Positions 9,357-20,570 of a DNA stretch of 64,000 bases are shown piece by piece. The stretch comes from Turbatrix aceti (Eukaryota; Nematoda; Chromadorea; Rhabditida; Panagrolaimidae). A program made the translations under genes and the position numbers. Where the stretch lies: NCBI GenBank assembly GCA_963969345.1, contig OZ017768.1:5232718-5296717 (forward strand). Reading direction: 5' to 3'. Numbering within the stretch: position 1 is the stretch's first letter; every line of letters starts with the position of its first letter. Under the pieces are notes generated by a model, which searched no databases, was not told the origin of the DNA, and saw only the letters and a program-made list of their open reading frames with translations.

Positions 9357-11281
9357 TCAGTGGACACAACCGGATTCGCACGCAGAATGCTGCTCCAGGG
9401 CATAGACGCGGTCTCTTAGAGACATCCGAGACGCGACCAGAGCTTCTCCAGCGCTCTTGAAAAACTCAGCAGCGGCCTTGAGGATGAAGCGTTCCGTGTT
9501 GAGCATCCGCCAGATGTACCGAGCAACGAGGGACCCTTGCCCCTCTTCGGGCTCCGTTTCAGGCAGATTCTTGTAGCTGGAGACCAGGAGTTCGAATCGG
9601 GTCGCCAGGAATGCCGCAGCCCGGCGCGCGTTTTCCTCGGAATCGAGGTCGTCGACGTCTTTGGCGGTAAAAGTCCGGGCAAAGACCCAGAGAGGGCTGA
9701 TGGTGATGTAGCTGACGTTGAGCATCCAGTCTTTGACTTCGGCGTGAAAAGCGAGCGCGCTGTTGCCCCGGCTGTCGTTGGTGAGGGTGTACTTCCACTG
9801 GGGGGAATTCCGCGGAAATCCGAGGGCAAGGTCGTAGTAGTTGACCATGTTCGGCTTGGAAGGCACGTAGCCGCTGTAGATGATGCAGGAGTGGTTTGGC
9901 TTGTCGCCGAGCGGCACCAGGAGCTCGGCACCTGCGCGCAGCGTTCGAATGGCCAGGAGCTCGGCTTGGCGCTCGGAAGCGGAATATTCAATGTTGCAGG
10001 TCTCCTCCTCGGCTGTGACACCCGCGTTGCAGAGCTCCAGGAGCGGGATCAGCGCTGGGGACTGAAGAACCACAAAAAAGGCATCAAGACCAAAAAAAAA
10101 CCCAAAAATAACCCACATAAGCAGTCTGAGCGGTGGGCTGAATGTTGTTGGGAATGCGATTGACGCGGGTGGTCACGATCGAGGTCGCCCAGCAGTACAT
10201 CTCGAACGTGAAGTTGGCAGCTGTCATGTTGGTCTTCCGCATGGCGTCGACGAGAGAGCGGGAAGTCGCTCTCATGTGCTTGGACGTCAGAAGCAGAAGG
10301 AAGTGCGTGTAGTGTCGGGCGATGCAGCGGTAGAAGAGCAACGCCTTGAGGAACGTTGGGGAGGGTTTCATGCTCTAAAATTAGGGGGTTTTTTTTTTAG
10401 TTTTTTACCGTTCGCTGCTCTTTTTTTTTGAAAAAAATCGCTCACTGCGTTCCCCAAAAAATCTCAAAAATTTTCATCCTTAAGTTCAGTTTGTAAATTA
10501 AAAAAAGTGGTTTTTTGTTTCTCTGACCATTTTTTTAACCATCTCTGACCATTTTTTTTAACGTTCTGCGGCTAAAAACCTTTTTTTAAATCCATAAAAT
10601 CTCTCCCCATCACTTAAAAAATTTTATGCCCTCACCTGGAGCTCATCAACGGTCATGGTGAGCGTGGTAGTGCAGTTCGCGGGGAGAAAGTCGATGTACG
10701 GCTTCCACTGGCTCTTTGGATCGAGCCGCTCATGTATGAGGAGCAGCACGACCGCCACGTTGTCTACAGAACCTACGACGGCATCGCTGATAAAAATATC
10801 CCGGAGACCCTTGTTGATACGACCGCCATCGGGGGTCAGGATCGCGCTGCGAGGAGTCTTCGCGATGAGGACCGGTTCGTTTGGAACTTCGACGTTCGTC
10901 TTCGTGACCAGACAGAATCCGCCGTACTTGTCGCGCTTCACCTGGACCTGGGACAGGTTGACTCCGGCTTTCTCGCACCACTCTAGAAACGGTTTCAGCG
11001 ACGCCTCGCGGTCTAAAAAAATATAAAAATGAATTTAATCATTTTTTGTTTTTTCATAAAATTATTTTCTAACAAAAATTTTAAAACTCTCCAAAATTTT
11101 TGTTATTGTAAAAAAACTCACCGGTTGGCTGAGCAAAAGTTGTCTGAACAGCGGAAACCTTGGCGAGGGTCGTTCGAATGCGGAGGTGCTCTTCCCACAA
11201 CTCTTTTTGGATCTCGGAGGGCTGACTGAGCAGTACCTCGTTGAACAGACGGTACACCTCATCGACGAGATCGCTGTTCAT
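9357..11281 (-). CDS. SETD3: SETD3-type actin-histidine N-methyltransferase (SET plus Rubisco-LSMT substrate-binding domain)
   Basis: Four exons (9357-10061, 10117-10374, 10636-11012, 11122-11281) give 499 residues. SETD3 methylates a histidine of cytoplasmic actin using S-adenosylmethionine. Exon 2 opens the SET domain (KPFLEWCEKAGV, then YGGFCLVTKTNV). The exon 3-4 junction rebuilds the family block FTFEMYCWATSIVTTRVNRI ... ALIPLLELCNAG, where human SETD3 has RxNxIP ... LIPLxDMCNH. The usual His after Cys-Asn in that block is not seen, which could affect substrate handling. A VPLGDKPNHSCIIYSGYVP-like segment matches the family Y-G-x-R-x-N-x-x-F-x-x-x-x-G-F region. The C-terminal 200 residues are the helical Rubs-bind domain. 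An alternative in-frame ATG is at 11335; MNSDLVDE at 11281 is preferred. It is convergent with the inhibitor-2 homologue. Confidence 0.9.
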
Positions 11282-11829
11282 GGCTGAGTGAACCGGAGAT
11301 ATCGAAAGCAATCGATAGGGCGATGAAAAATCCACTGGACGTACACTCGGCTTTCCTACTCACCCCTCAAGTCTCCCAAACATTACAACAGCGACCCTCG
11401 AATCATCATTATTTTTTCGCGCCGGGAACACATAATCGCCGTTGGTGACTGACTGATTTTTGTGTTTTTTTTCGACGCTTTTTTTGCAGCTGTAATTTTG
11501 GTATTTTTATCTGCAGATTTTGAAGTAATTTTTATAAGCATTCATGTGTGCATGAAAAAAACTGTTCTGTCATGAAATTTTTATCAATGCAATTTGCTCA
11601 GGATTTATCACAATGAAAATTATCTGATTCACAAATCCATGAATTGATACGTATGAAAAAATAAATGATAGGCCAGTGAACGCAAAAATGAGAAGAAGCC
11701 ATTCAAGCACTGAAAATGTGTGAAAGTTGAAAAATCCTAACGAAAAGCTTCCCAACACGAATGTTCGAGCTTGTGCGACGTCTGCAAAACGCGCGTTGGC
11801 CGATTTCCAGGGATCCGGCATCTTCAATA
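11282..11829. other. Divergent intergenic region between SETD3 and the selenoprotein F homologue
   Basis: The 548 bp hold the upstream regions of two oppositely oriented genes. The sequence is AT-rich, with a GC-richer patch just upstream of SETD3. I see no TATA box placed convincingly and no third gene. Confidence 0.5.
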
Positions 11830-12485
11830 ATGACTTTTTCCTTTGTTTTGTTGTTTTTGGTGAGTTTGGTGATAAAAAACGCTTCTGGATGTTTAGACGG
11901 ATTCGGTTGCAGATACTCGCTGTTCCTGCGCTCGCCGATCTCGAACTTACCACCGAGGAGTGCAAAGAAATTGGATTCAACCCGGAGACACTCAAATGCT
12001 CGACGTGCAGCAAACTCGGGAATTTCAATTTGGAAGAAATTCTGACGGATTGCCAGAGGTGCTGCAAGCAGGATGAGAAGCTCGATCACGAAGTAGGTTT
12101 TTTTTTTGGTTTTTTTTGTCACGTGCTAGGTGTTCGTTCTGAAACTGTTCTTTGTCAACCTAAAATTAATTAAAACTTTTCAGAGATACCCAATGGCCGA
12201 AATCAACGTCTGTGAATGCAATCTGGGCCGATTCCCGCAAGTCAACGGTGAGTTCCCATTTTTTTGCCCTCGTTTTGTTGATCGCAGTTGTTTTCTTTTT
12301 TTTCAGCGTTCGTGAAGAGCGAAATGAAGGATCAATGGGGTTCAAAATTGAAAGTCAGACACGTCCGAGGTGTTCTACCGACCGTTATCCTGAAGAGCGC
12401 TGACGGACGTTCCCAGAGGACACTCAATATTGAAAAATGGGATACGGATACGATCACGGAGTTTTTCAACGACTGGCTTGAGTAG
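11830..12485 (+). CDS. SELENOF: Selenoprotein F (Sep15) homologue with Cys in place of selenocysteine
   Basis: Four exons (11830-11859, 11913-12092, 12184-12247, 12307-12485) give 150 residues. The first two exons join to form a signal peptide, MTFSFVLLFLILAVPALA, so the protein enters the ER. The Cys-rich UGGT-binding domain follows (TTEEC, CSTCSKLG, then DCQRCC), and then a thioredoxin-like fold. The redox motif is CEC in VCECNLGRFPQV (Cys near residues 80 and 82), where vertebrate Sep15 has C-G-U-K-L-G-R-F-P-Q-V. The codon is TGC, not TGA, so no SECIS element is needed. In this family the protein partners UDP-glucose:glycoprotein glucosyltransferase in glycoprotein folding control. The ending KWDTDTITEFFNDWLE matches the family C-terminus. 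AATAAA follows at about 12581. Confidence 0.93.
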
Positions 12486-12854
12486 CCAACTCACGTCAGA
12501 CAAGATTGACACTTGTTGGAGGGTATTTATGTTCCATTTTTGTACTTTTTTGCATGTTTAGTGTTATCAGTGCCGTTTTTTTAATAAAAACTAAAAAAAT
12601 GCGTTTTTCCCGAGGTTACGGCTGCATTGTAAATGTTATTTTTTTACTGTACTTTTGAACGTGATAGAAATTTTATTATTTTACAAAGATTTTTATAAAT
12701 GTGTTTTCTTCCCAAACTTGGCCATGATAACAACTTTGTCTTTCAATAATTGTTTTTATGATTTCCGACTATCTCGCAGGGGCTGATCAGCGTGACCCCC
12801 TTTTCCGGCGCGGGGGATGCCTCCGGTAAAGCAAGCGACGCTCACTTTGTGGTG
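12486..12854. other. Intergenic, AT-rich
   Basis: It contains the 3' UTR and polyadenylation signal of the selenoprotein F homologue and the upstream region of the glycosyltransferase. No gene or repeat is visible. Confidence 0.5.
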
Positions 12855-14297
12855 ATGCGTTGGCGGCGGTTGTCGGCGTGCTGCTTCGTGGCAGTCATCG
12901 TCGTTGTTTACTTTCTTGGCGTGACAGTGGTTCTGAAGTCCAGGCCAGAAGCCAGTCCTGATCTGCCGGCTTGTTCTCTTGCAAGCAGGACTTCCCTGCT
13001 TCAGATCTATCCGGTAGGGTTTTACCTAACTTATTATAGGATGCTGTTCACCCCCCTGTCCGTTCAATTGCAGGTCATTCCACTGCAGCACTACCCCCAG
13101 GCTCCAGTCTCGAGTGAACCCCTCCGATGGATCGAAACCAAGCTTTTTCTGAAGCCGAGGATAATTCCCTGTGAGATGGCTAAGATTCTTGTGGTTGTTC
13201 ACTCGAGTCCAGGTAACATCCTGGAACGGGAGTTTTTTCGACGGCGGCTGCTTCCAAGATTTTTGGGGCAAAAGGTGTGTTTTTGCCATAAAACCGACTT
13301 TTTTTAAAAAACAAACATTTTAGTTCGGAATGTACGCCTTTTTCGTCGTCGGAGTCGACAAAGGCGAAAAAGTTCCAAGAAAGTCGTTATTCGAAGAATC
13401 CAGGGTCCACGGAGACATTCTGGCTTCCGATGTGGTCGAGAATTATCACAATATCACTCATAAGGTTTGCCCGAATTCCTAAAAGCACATCCCGAATTCC
13501 ATTAAAGCACAGTTTTTCAGGCACGATCATGGATTCAATTTCTGAACTCAGCGTGTCCGTTTGCCGACTCCCGACCAGATTTCGTGCTCAAACTCGACGA
13601 TGACGTCATTTTCGACGCCAATCGGGTTGTTGATGCCATTGGCGCCTTCCGCACATTTCCCCACGTCGTGTTGTGCCGGTTATTTCACAATGGCTTTGTT
13701 GTGCGTAATCCACAGTCAAAATGGTGCATCTGCGACTCTGAAAATTTCTGTTATCACAATTTTTTTTTTTTTTCAGGTACCTGTCAGAATCTGACTACTC
13801 TGGCAAATCACTCGGCGCGTACTGCCAGGGCATGGCATTTGCCTTCAGTTTTTCTCTGCTGTCCAGCATGGCAGCCAATCTTCGCCGTGTGCAATTTCTC
13901 TGGGCATGTTTACAAAAAAATTTTTTTTTCACCGTAAATCTTTCAGATGGACGACTGGTACGTGACCAGGGCCCTTCTGAACGGCACAGATGCTGTTTAC
14001 TTCGATCTCGGCAAGCACTATGTCTCCGTCGAATCATCCGCCGATCTTCAGTTTTCCAAAAAGTCAGCGCAGAGACAAAAGCTGCTTTTTGGTCATTTTC
14101 GGCCCAAAGATCAGTGAGTCGCTTTTTTTTTGCGTCGACTGACTGAAAACCCATTTGTCATCCTTTCTTTTGATTTGCACTCAAAAAACCCTCCAAATTC
14201 ATTCAGGAGAGACGCGAAAACGAAGAATTACAGGTTTCCACTTTCCCTGCGCGAAGCTGCGTGGCGCCAGGTGAACTTGAGACGCGGATGCCGATGA
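12855..14297 (+). CDS. GT31-family beta-1,3-glycosyltransferase (Golgi type II membrane protein)
   Basis: Seven exons (12855-13013, 13074-13274, 13324-13464, 13521-13723, 13777-13888, 13947-14113, 14207-14297) give 357 residues. The start ATG is followed by MRWRR and a single membrane anchor (about residues 5-27), the usual Golgi glycosyltransferase layout. ILVVVHSSPGN and REFFRRRLLPRF are the first GT31 blocks (S-x-x-x-N-x-x-R-R-x-x-I-R in typical members). The donor-binding motif KLDDDV lies near residues 191-196, and MDDWYVT is the family E-D-V-Y-V-G-like block. Galactosyltransferase or N-acetylglucosaminyltransferase specificity cannot be told from sequence alone. The W-Y codon pair is rebuilt exactly across intron 4 (TG/G), which supports the model. 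It is followed closely by the ground-like gene on the same strand. Confidence 0.88.
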
Positions 14298-14666
14298 TCC
14301 GTGGATGAGATCAATCCAGACAACATCCGGATGGAGGCAGATGAGACAAGTACGACAGGGACAACGCGCGCGGGCAGAAAAGCTCCCGAGGGCTTTGTGG
14401 AGGCAGGCTTTAATGCACAGGACATCTAAGGAGCCTGTCTGTGTCCCCTTTGACGTGTGTCGACCATTGCCTTTAACAACTGGCGAGGAATGAATGCAAA
14501 AAAAAAAAAAGAAGAGTAAGCCGCGTACAGGATCGGGTTTTGTCACCAGTTGCGCAAGGGCGCGCCGCCTGTCCTGTGTGCGCGTGCCCTGAGGGCATGC
14601 GTCGCGTACAGGGGGCTTCTTTAAAAGCCCGCCACCGGACCTCAGAGCGGCATCAATCCAAAAAAG
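14298..14666. other. Intergenic between glycosyltransferase and ground-like gene
   Basis: The 369-bp region is GC-richer than most intergenic DNA here, with a poly-A run at about 14498-14511. No gene is supported; an open frame at 14199-14816 on the minus strand is a compositional shadow that overlaps the next gene. Confidence 0.45.
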
Positions 14667-15882
14667 ATGATCCGCATCACTGTTCTGTGTCTTCTCGCCG
14701 TGTCTGGCTCGCAGGCCTTCCTCTTCCCGCCTGCGGGAGGCGGATGTGGCTGTCAGCCCCCACCCCCGCCGTGTCCTCCCCCGGCCCCGGCTTGGTGAGT
14801 AAACAAAAACCAACAAAAAAAATTATAAAAAAAAATTTTGAAATTTCAGTGCTCCTCCCCCGCCCCCTCCTTCGTGCGGCGCAGCTGCTGCTCCCGCTCC
14901 CGCCTACGCTGTTTCCGGCGGCTCCGGAGGCTACTCCGTCGCTGCTCCCATCGGAGGCGGCTACGGTGGACCCGTCGGAGGCGGATACGCAGGCGGCCCC
15001 ATCGGAGGCGGTCCTATCGGTGGCGGTTATGGAGCTGGCCCCGCTCTTGGCGGTGGTAGCTACGGAGCTGGTCCTGCTCTCGGTGGCGGAATCGGCGGCG
15101 GACAAGGCGGCTATGGCGCTGGACCCAGCCTTGGCGGCGGAGCTTACAACTCACCAGCTGTCGGCGGCGGTATCGGAGGCGGTCAGGGTGGCTACGGAGC
15201 TGGCCCCGCTCTCGGTGGTGGCATCGGAGGCGGACAAGGACAGGGCGGTTATGGCGCTGGTCCCGCTCTCGGAGGCGGACAAGGCGGTTATGGCGCTGGT
15301 CCCGCTGCTGGAGGTATCGGAGGCGGACAAGGCGGCTACGGCGCTGGCCCCGCTGCCGGAGTCGAACAGGGTGGATACGGTGGCCAAGCCCCCGCACAAG
15401 GCGGATACGGTGCCGGTCCCGCTCCCGTTCCCCAGGTCGCCCCTCCCCCTCCCCCGGCCCCCGCTCCGGCCCCGGCCCCTGCTCCAGTACCTGAACCCGC
15501 TCCCGCCCCGGCCCCGGCTGCCTCTTACGGAGGCGAAGAAGCCGTCGAAGACGGCGGCAGCGACTACGCTGCTGAAGAAGCTGCCCCCGCCCCTGCCCCG
15601 GCCCCGGCGTCTGACGGCTACCGCCGCAAGCACCGCGCTGCCGCCTCGAAGACCCTCGAGGACCCCAAGTGCAACAGCGAGCAGCTCCGCGAGATCCTCA
15701 GCAAGAGCATCGGCGAGTCAACCGCCCACTCGAAGCGCGCCATCGCCCGCGCCGCCAAGCAGCAGTTCAATGCCAACTTTGACGTTATCTGCTCGACCGG
15801 CGATTTCTCCTACCTCGCCAACACGAGCCTCTACTGCGAAGTCAAGGTCGAGAACATCACCTGCTTCGCCTTCGAGCACTAA
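14667..15882 (+). CDS. Secreted Gly/Pro-rich protein with C-terminal ground-like domain
   Basis: Two exons (14667-14794, 14850-15882) give 386 residues. A signal peptide, MIRITVLCLLAVSGSQA, is followed by a Cys/Pro patch (CGCQPPPPPCPPP). Next is a long Gly-Tyr-Ala-Pro repeat region with the unit GGGQGGYGAGPAL varied about ten times, and then a Pro-Ala stretch. The last 75 residues form the nematode ground-like domain, beginning DPKCNSEQLREIL and ending YCEVKVENITCFAFEH, with four Cys. Ground-like (GRL) proteins are hedgehog-related secreted factors linked to cuticle and glial or epidermal matrix. The Gly-rich part suggests extracellular matrix assembly. The repeat region has long open frames in other phases because of its GC content; phase is fixed by the signal peptide and the ground-like domain. 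Confidence 0.92.
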
Positions 15883-17520
15883 ACCCGCATCGACGATGAT
15901 GATGACGTCTGGCGAGTCCAGATGCTTTTTCGTTATTTTGTTTGTAAATATAGTGATGAGTGTGCCCCTTCAACAATAGCTTCCGGCCAACTTCTTTGCC
16001 GTCAGTCTGTGTCTTGCTGTGTTTTTTTCATAAATCTGACCAATTTTATGTACATTGAACTGGAAAATGGGGTGTGCAGACAAAAAATGTGCATCTGGCA
16101 AAAATAATCTGGTTTGCGTGTTTTTTTGTTAATTTACAATTTACAAGATCACGTCATTAATTGACTTGTTCTGCGAGAAAACAAACTCGTTTTGGATAAT
16201 TTCTGCTGCCGGTCCGCAAATCACATCCGACATTCCAAAAACGAGAACTAAGCTTCGTTGCTTGTAATAAATACAGTAATTAGCTGGGGTCTGTGCCTTC
16301 ATAAAATTTCGTTTGGAATAAAATCCAGGCACGCATCCCTGATTTGGTCAAAAGCTGGTTTGTGAGTCACTTTTTTTTTACCGGGTTCCACAACATCCAC
16401 AACACGACGTCACTCACAATCAGTTGACGAGAAGACAGGTTTTTGTTTTAGAAAAAGAAGACCGCCGTCAGTGCATTTGTCATGCGAAAACAACCTCGCG
16501 CCGAAATAATACATAGTAAGCTGTCAAAACAGAATCTATTTAGATGACAAGGTTTTGACCGCGACGTCGCTGTGTTCAGAGTTGTTCATTTATGGGTAAA
16601 ACACGTTTTCTACGTTTTCTTACCCGAAGCGACCAACTTTCGAGGGGAAAATGAATGACCAGTCGGTTCGACCGCGGTAACAAGCGTGGAAGATTGGAAG
16701 ATGTTGCGGCGACGAACCACGAGAAAATTGACTAAATTTATGATTTGATTGACAACCGAAGCAAAGAATCATTTGTTGCTTAGCCGATTTACGCGCTTTG
16801 AATTCCATTTGAACGGATGAATTTACTTTAGCGCAAGAAGTCAGTGAGAGGGGATCAGAAGATCAGAAACCAGAAAAATTCATTTGTGGAAAAGAAAAAA
16901 ATACGATCAAAGGTTGTTGTTCGTATTTTTTCGAAGATTGGACGCAAAAAAACACACTTTTTTGCCTTTTCAATCCAAAATTGGTGAAAAGCATTGAATG
17001 AAAGTAATTTCCTGGATGGGTTTTTGCAATTGGCAACAAACGGACGTTCTCAGTGCCTCGGCACATGCACCTGGACAAGAAAACAACGAGAAACACCCTC
17101 AGTCTGTCAGAACAGAGCAGAACGCAGGTTCGATCGGGGTGCAGCAGTCCAGCCAGCACTTCTTTTTCCCGCACCTCATTGCTTTCCTCCTCCCTCATTC
17201 TGGTCGACTGGAATGTGTCTCGATCATCATCAGAGCAAGTGAGGGAAAGCAAACAGAAGGGTTGGTTCGCGTGACTGGCTGCTCCGGCCTCGTTGACCAG
17301 CGACCCGGGCCGGGCGAGTCAGGTTACGGGATGGATGGCGTTCTTCGTTCGGTCGATGCAGGCAAGTATTGTTGGTTGGTTCCTTTGCAGCGTGCGACGT
17401 GCTCTCACCTAGCCCCCTCACCCGGCTGGCGGCTCACCTGGGATATCCGCGACATCCTTGCACGCGACTTTCTTCACTCAAGTTTTTTTTATGTTCACGC
17501 AGCCAAAACAAGCGAAAACC
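15883..17520. other. Long intergenic region, no gene supported
   Basis: The first 60 bases (15883-15945) include a GATGATGATGATG run and the 3' UTR of the ground-like gene. The rest is AT-rich up to about 16990 and then GC-richer toward the Ly6-type gene, presumably its promoter and 5' UTR. Short open frames at 16141-16332 (-) and 16620-16808 (-) have no domain, signal or splice support. The 206-residue frame at 16998-17618 (+) overlaps the Ly6 signal-peptide exon in another phase. Confidence 0.5.
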
Positions 17521-18663
17521 ATGAACTACAACCACAATCACCTGAAACCCGTTTCATCCAAGATGCTCCTCGCTCTGACGGCGACCTGCTGTCTCTGGAC
17601 GACGACTTCTGCCCGTAAGACTTTTTTTTGGATGAAAAATTAAGGACAGTTAATTACACGCCAGCTTGTCCCATTTGGCCAAATTAAATAACGACCAGTC
17701 AATAAATCCACCGCAGGCCAACCAGTTTTTGACCAGTGTTTCTTTCTTCTCCGCGAAAAAATCGGGGACCATTATAAATATTTAACATTGACCGAATAAA
17801 GTCCCGAGGGGGGTAAGTAAAGGATAATTTCGCTTTTTGGTCCGATTTATTTTTCTTCAATCTCAATGACGATTTCAACTTTCAATTTTCAAGCAAAGTT
17901 GACTCAGCTAAAAATGAAACAGAAATAAAAATAGCGCTTCGAAGGTCCCGTTGAGCATCGTGCGGCGCCGCACCTATGCCGAATCATCGCTTTTCTGAGG
18001 AGGGAGATGAATCATGAACTGGCAAGGGAAAAAGAGCTTCTAACGATCGAGTGGAGCCGGTACCGGGGTGCACTCGATTTTAACGTGGGAAGCGATAAAA
18101 ATGGAATTTGGATTACGGGTGTGACAGTTTTTCTAAAAAAAAACAATACGCCTCAATTTCAGTCAAATGCTACAGCTGCGCGTCCGAAAACCTCCAAACA
18201 GTAAGCCAATTCTTCACCCTTCCAATATTTTTGTCGACATAATCCAAGCTTACAGGACTTCTTCGCCCGCCTACGCAGACCACCCCAGCAGATGGTAACG
18301 ATGCCAAAGATGTTTGACAACAGCTGTGACCTGGATACGTGGGTCATCAAGGTGAAGACAACCGTCGACTGTCAGTCGTCGTGCTACAAGTGGCAGCAGA
18401 TCGTCAACAATTCCGGGGTTTTTTCGTACATGACGGTTCGTGACTGCTACGATCGACTTTTCGGGCAGTCAGCGAGGGCGCTGTTTGACAACGAATGCCA
18501 GCAGACGACGAATCCGCTCGCCTGTTTGCCGGAAGCCAATTTAATTGAAACGCAGTGCCAGTGCAAGGGCTCTGACTTCTGCAACGGTGCGGCGAGTCGG
18601 ACAAATGCCGCGCTTTTCTTTGTAACGGCTTATGCGTTGGCGTGGATATGGCGGTTATTGTAA
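17521..18663 (+). CDS. Ly6/uPAR (three-finger) protein, secreted and probably GPI-anchored
   Basis: Three exons (17521-17614, 18163-18200, 18256-18663) give 179 residues, or 165 from the second in-frame ATG at 17563. MLLALTATCCLWTTTSA at the second ATG is a good signal peptide. The mature part starts KCYSCASENLQ, continues with the CQSSC and DCYDRLF regions, and ends the fold with QCQCKGSDFCNGA, the CXCXXXXXCN finish typical of Ly6/uPAR folds. A hydrophobic C-terminal tail (FFVTAYALAWIWRLL) after Ala-Ser fits a GPI-attachment signal. It resembles the quiver/sleepless-like nematode proteins that modulate channels and receptors at the cell surface, but no specific partner can be inferred. AATAAA lies at about 18672. 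Confidence 0.85.
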
Positions 18664-19161
18664 TGAAAAGAGCAATAAAAGGACACAGAACAAGCTACAT
18701 ATAACTTTTATGTACAAAGTTGTGTTTTAGAAGGAAAGAAGCCTTATTGTCTGCCTGGAGGACAAAGTTGCAAGCATTACTCATTTTACTGAACTTCTGC
18801 GCAGGTTAGAACAATGGTTTTGTAGTTTTGAGAAATAGAAAAACAAAAAGAAGCATTTTGTGTACAATTTTTTTCTTCAAAGCATTAATAGGAGGAAGAG
18901 GAAAACTGAATTTCTTCCGGTACGTCTGTGGCACAAAAACTTTAATTGCCGCTATCGGTGGAGTGTGTTTACCTGTCTCGAACAAAGCAGGTGGTACTAA
19001 GAATTTTTCATTTGTGTTTAACCTGGTAGACTGTTTGCCAAGTACAGAACATACTAGCATAAGTGCTTCTTCACCTTTAATCCCGTAAAGGTGTCTGTAT
19101 TGTATGCAACAGCTGATTCCTGTTAACAGCCCCCCGTGGCACTCCATTCCATTGATTCCGC
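18664..19161. other. Intergenic region before the first chemoreceptor
   Basis: It is AT-rich and contains the AATAAA of the Ly6-type gene near its left edge. Overlapping short open frames on both strands at 18806-19216 are not supported by domains or splice signals. Confidence 0.45.
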
Positions 19162-20570
19162 ATGGCGACTGCTTCCCCGTTATCCATCTACGATGCTTTC
19201 GAGAATAATTTCCCAAATATTACGGACCGGGATATCATCATTCGAAATTTATTTTTTCTATTTCCGTTTGGCTATGTCGTTCCCACGATGGGGATGCAGC
19301 TGGTCCTGCTCTACATTCTGCTTCGACCTAAAAATAAGAAGGCTTTTCGTTTTGGTTTTCACAGATTTGTGGCTGTTGGACTGATTAATGTGAGTTTTCC
19401 TCAAAAAAAAATATAACCAAATCAAATATCTGATTCAGGACCTGATCGGCTTCTGCAGCGGTCCAATGGCCAACCGCGGAATGTTCGCTCCTCTGATGCA
19501 CTCCTACCACGAGTTTCTGCAGACACACCAGATTTATGCCGCTCTGGCGTTGACGATTTCGCAGTACTGCCTCATAAATCAAGCCTTCAACATCTTTCTT
19601 ATCTCAGTCAACCGATTTGTAGTCATGTGCCGTTCGACGACGTCGAAAGTTTTCTGGCGCAAGTACACCGATCATTTTACGGTGATTTTTGTGCTCTTTC
19701 CGCTGCCGTTTATTTGGCAAATCGGGTATTGCGGGGTTATGGTCAATATTATGGACATCCAGGTAAGCAACACCCAAAAATTTTAGGTTTGGGTTTGGAT
19801 TTGGGTTGGGGTGAGGGTTGGGTTCTAAAAATTTTTGGGTCCAAAATTCATAAATTTAAGTGTACAAATGTGACGATTTTAGGTACAAAAATTTCGGTTT
19901 TGGATTGAGTAATCCAAAATTTTCGGATCGAGTAACCCAAAATTTTCGGATCTGGTGACCCAAAATTTTCGGATCTGGTATTGGGGATCGAGTCCGAAAA
20001 TTTTTTTTTATCAGAAAAATTTCTTGATCACCTCATATCAATATTTATTTTTTTCAGGTAGGTCACATCGCATCCTACCAATGCACCGTCTTTCCCACAT
20101 CCGAAGTCTGCGCCATGATTCTCCAATTTCTGCTTGCTATCGGAGATCTTGCGCTCAACGTCTCCGTTCTGACGCAGATCGTCCGGGAATACCGAATACC
20201 CGCAGCACATCGACAGGCCAAACACGATTCAAAAATAGAAAATCGCCTCACGATCTACACGATCATCATCGTCTTCACGCAGGTCTTCTTCGCCGCAGCG
20301 ACGCTCTACCTGACGCTGACGCTGGCTGCAATGCGGACCGCAGCCGAGTTCATCACCGCCGCCATCATCATCGCCGCGATGCAGCTCATCATCGACGCGT
20401 GCTCGCTCTCGACTACCTGGTTTCTGATCATCATGTCGAGTGCAGTTAGGAGCAGACTCAGTCGACATCGGCGGCTCGGAACAATTTCTTCAAAGCCTGT
20501 GACGCTCAATAATGAAAGCAACAGTCCAGCAAATCACAAATCAGGCGGTCAGTCGACGAGTCAATTATAA
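19162..20570 (+). CDS. Nematode serpentine chemoreceptor, Srg/Srv-like (receptor 1)
   Basis: Three exons (19162-19389, 19439-19762, 20058-20570) give 354 residues with seven predicted membrane segments: about residues 28-52, 65-85, 108-130, 147-170, 190-212, 238-262 and 275-298. The end of helix 3 reads NRFVVMC followed by FWRKY, a pattern shared with receptors 2 and 3 and typical of the Srg superfamily. A Cys in the second outer loop (YQCTVFP) aligns with KC in receptor 3. The tail is Ser/Asn-rich. Such receptors act in chemosensory neurons; the ligand is unknown. Intron 2 carries a short tandem repeat. AATAAA lies near 20797. Confidence 0.85.
19900..19990. repeat. Intronic minisatellite, 23-24 bp unit, in receptor 1
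   Basis: Three to four copies of AGTAACCCAAAATTTTCGGA and close variants (TAATCC, GTGACCC) run head to tail in intron 2, just before the acceptor region. The preceding 60 bases are GGGTTTGG-like. Confidence 0.75.

Noticed and set aside
14540..15979. 479-residue open frame rich in Pro, Leu and Ala on the plus strand
   Set aside because: It is an out-of-phase reading of the ground-like gene. The signal peptide, intron phase and C-terminal ground-like domain fix a different frame, and low-complexity GC-rich repeats leave other frames open.
16998..17618. 206-residue plus-strand open frame
   Set aside because: It overlaps the Ly6 signal-peptide exon in another phase, and has no recognisable feature.
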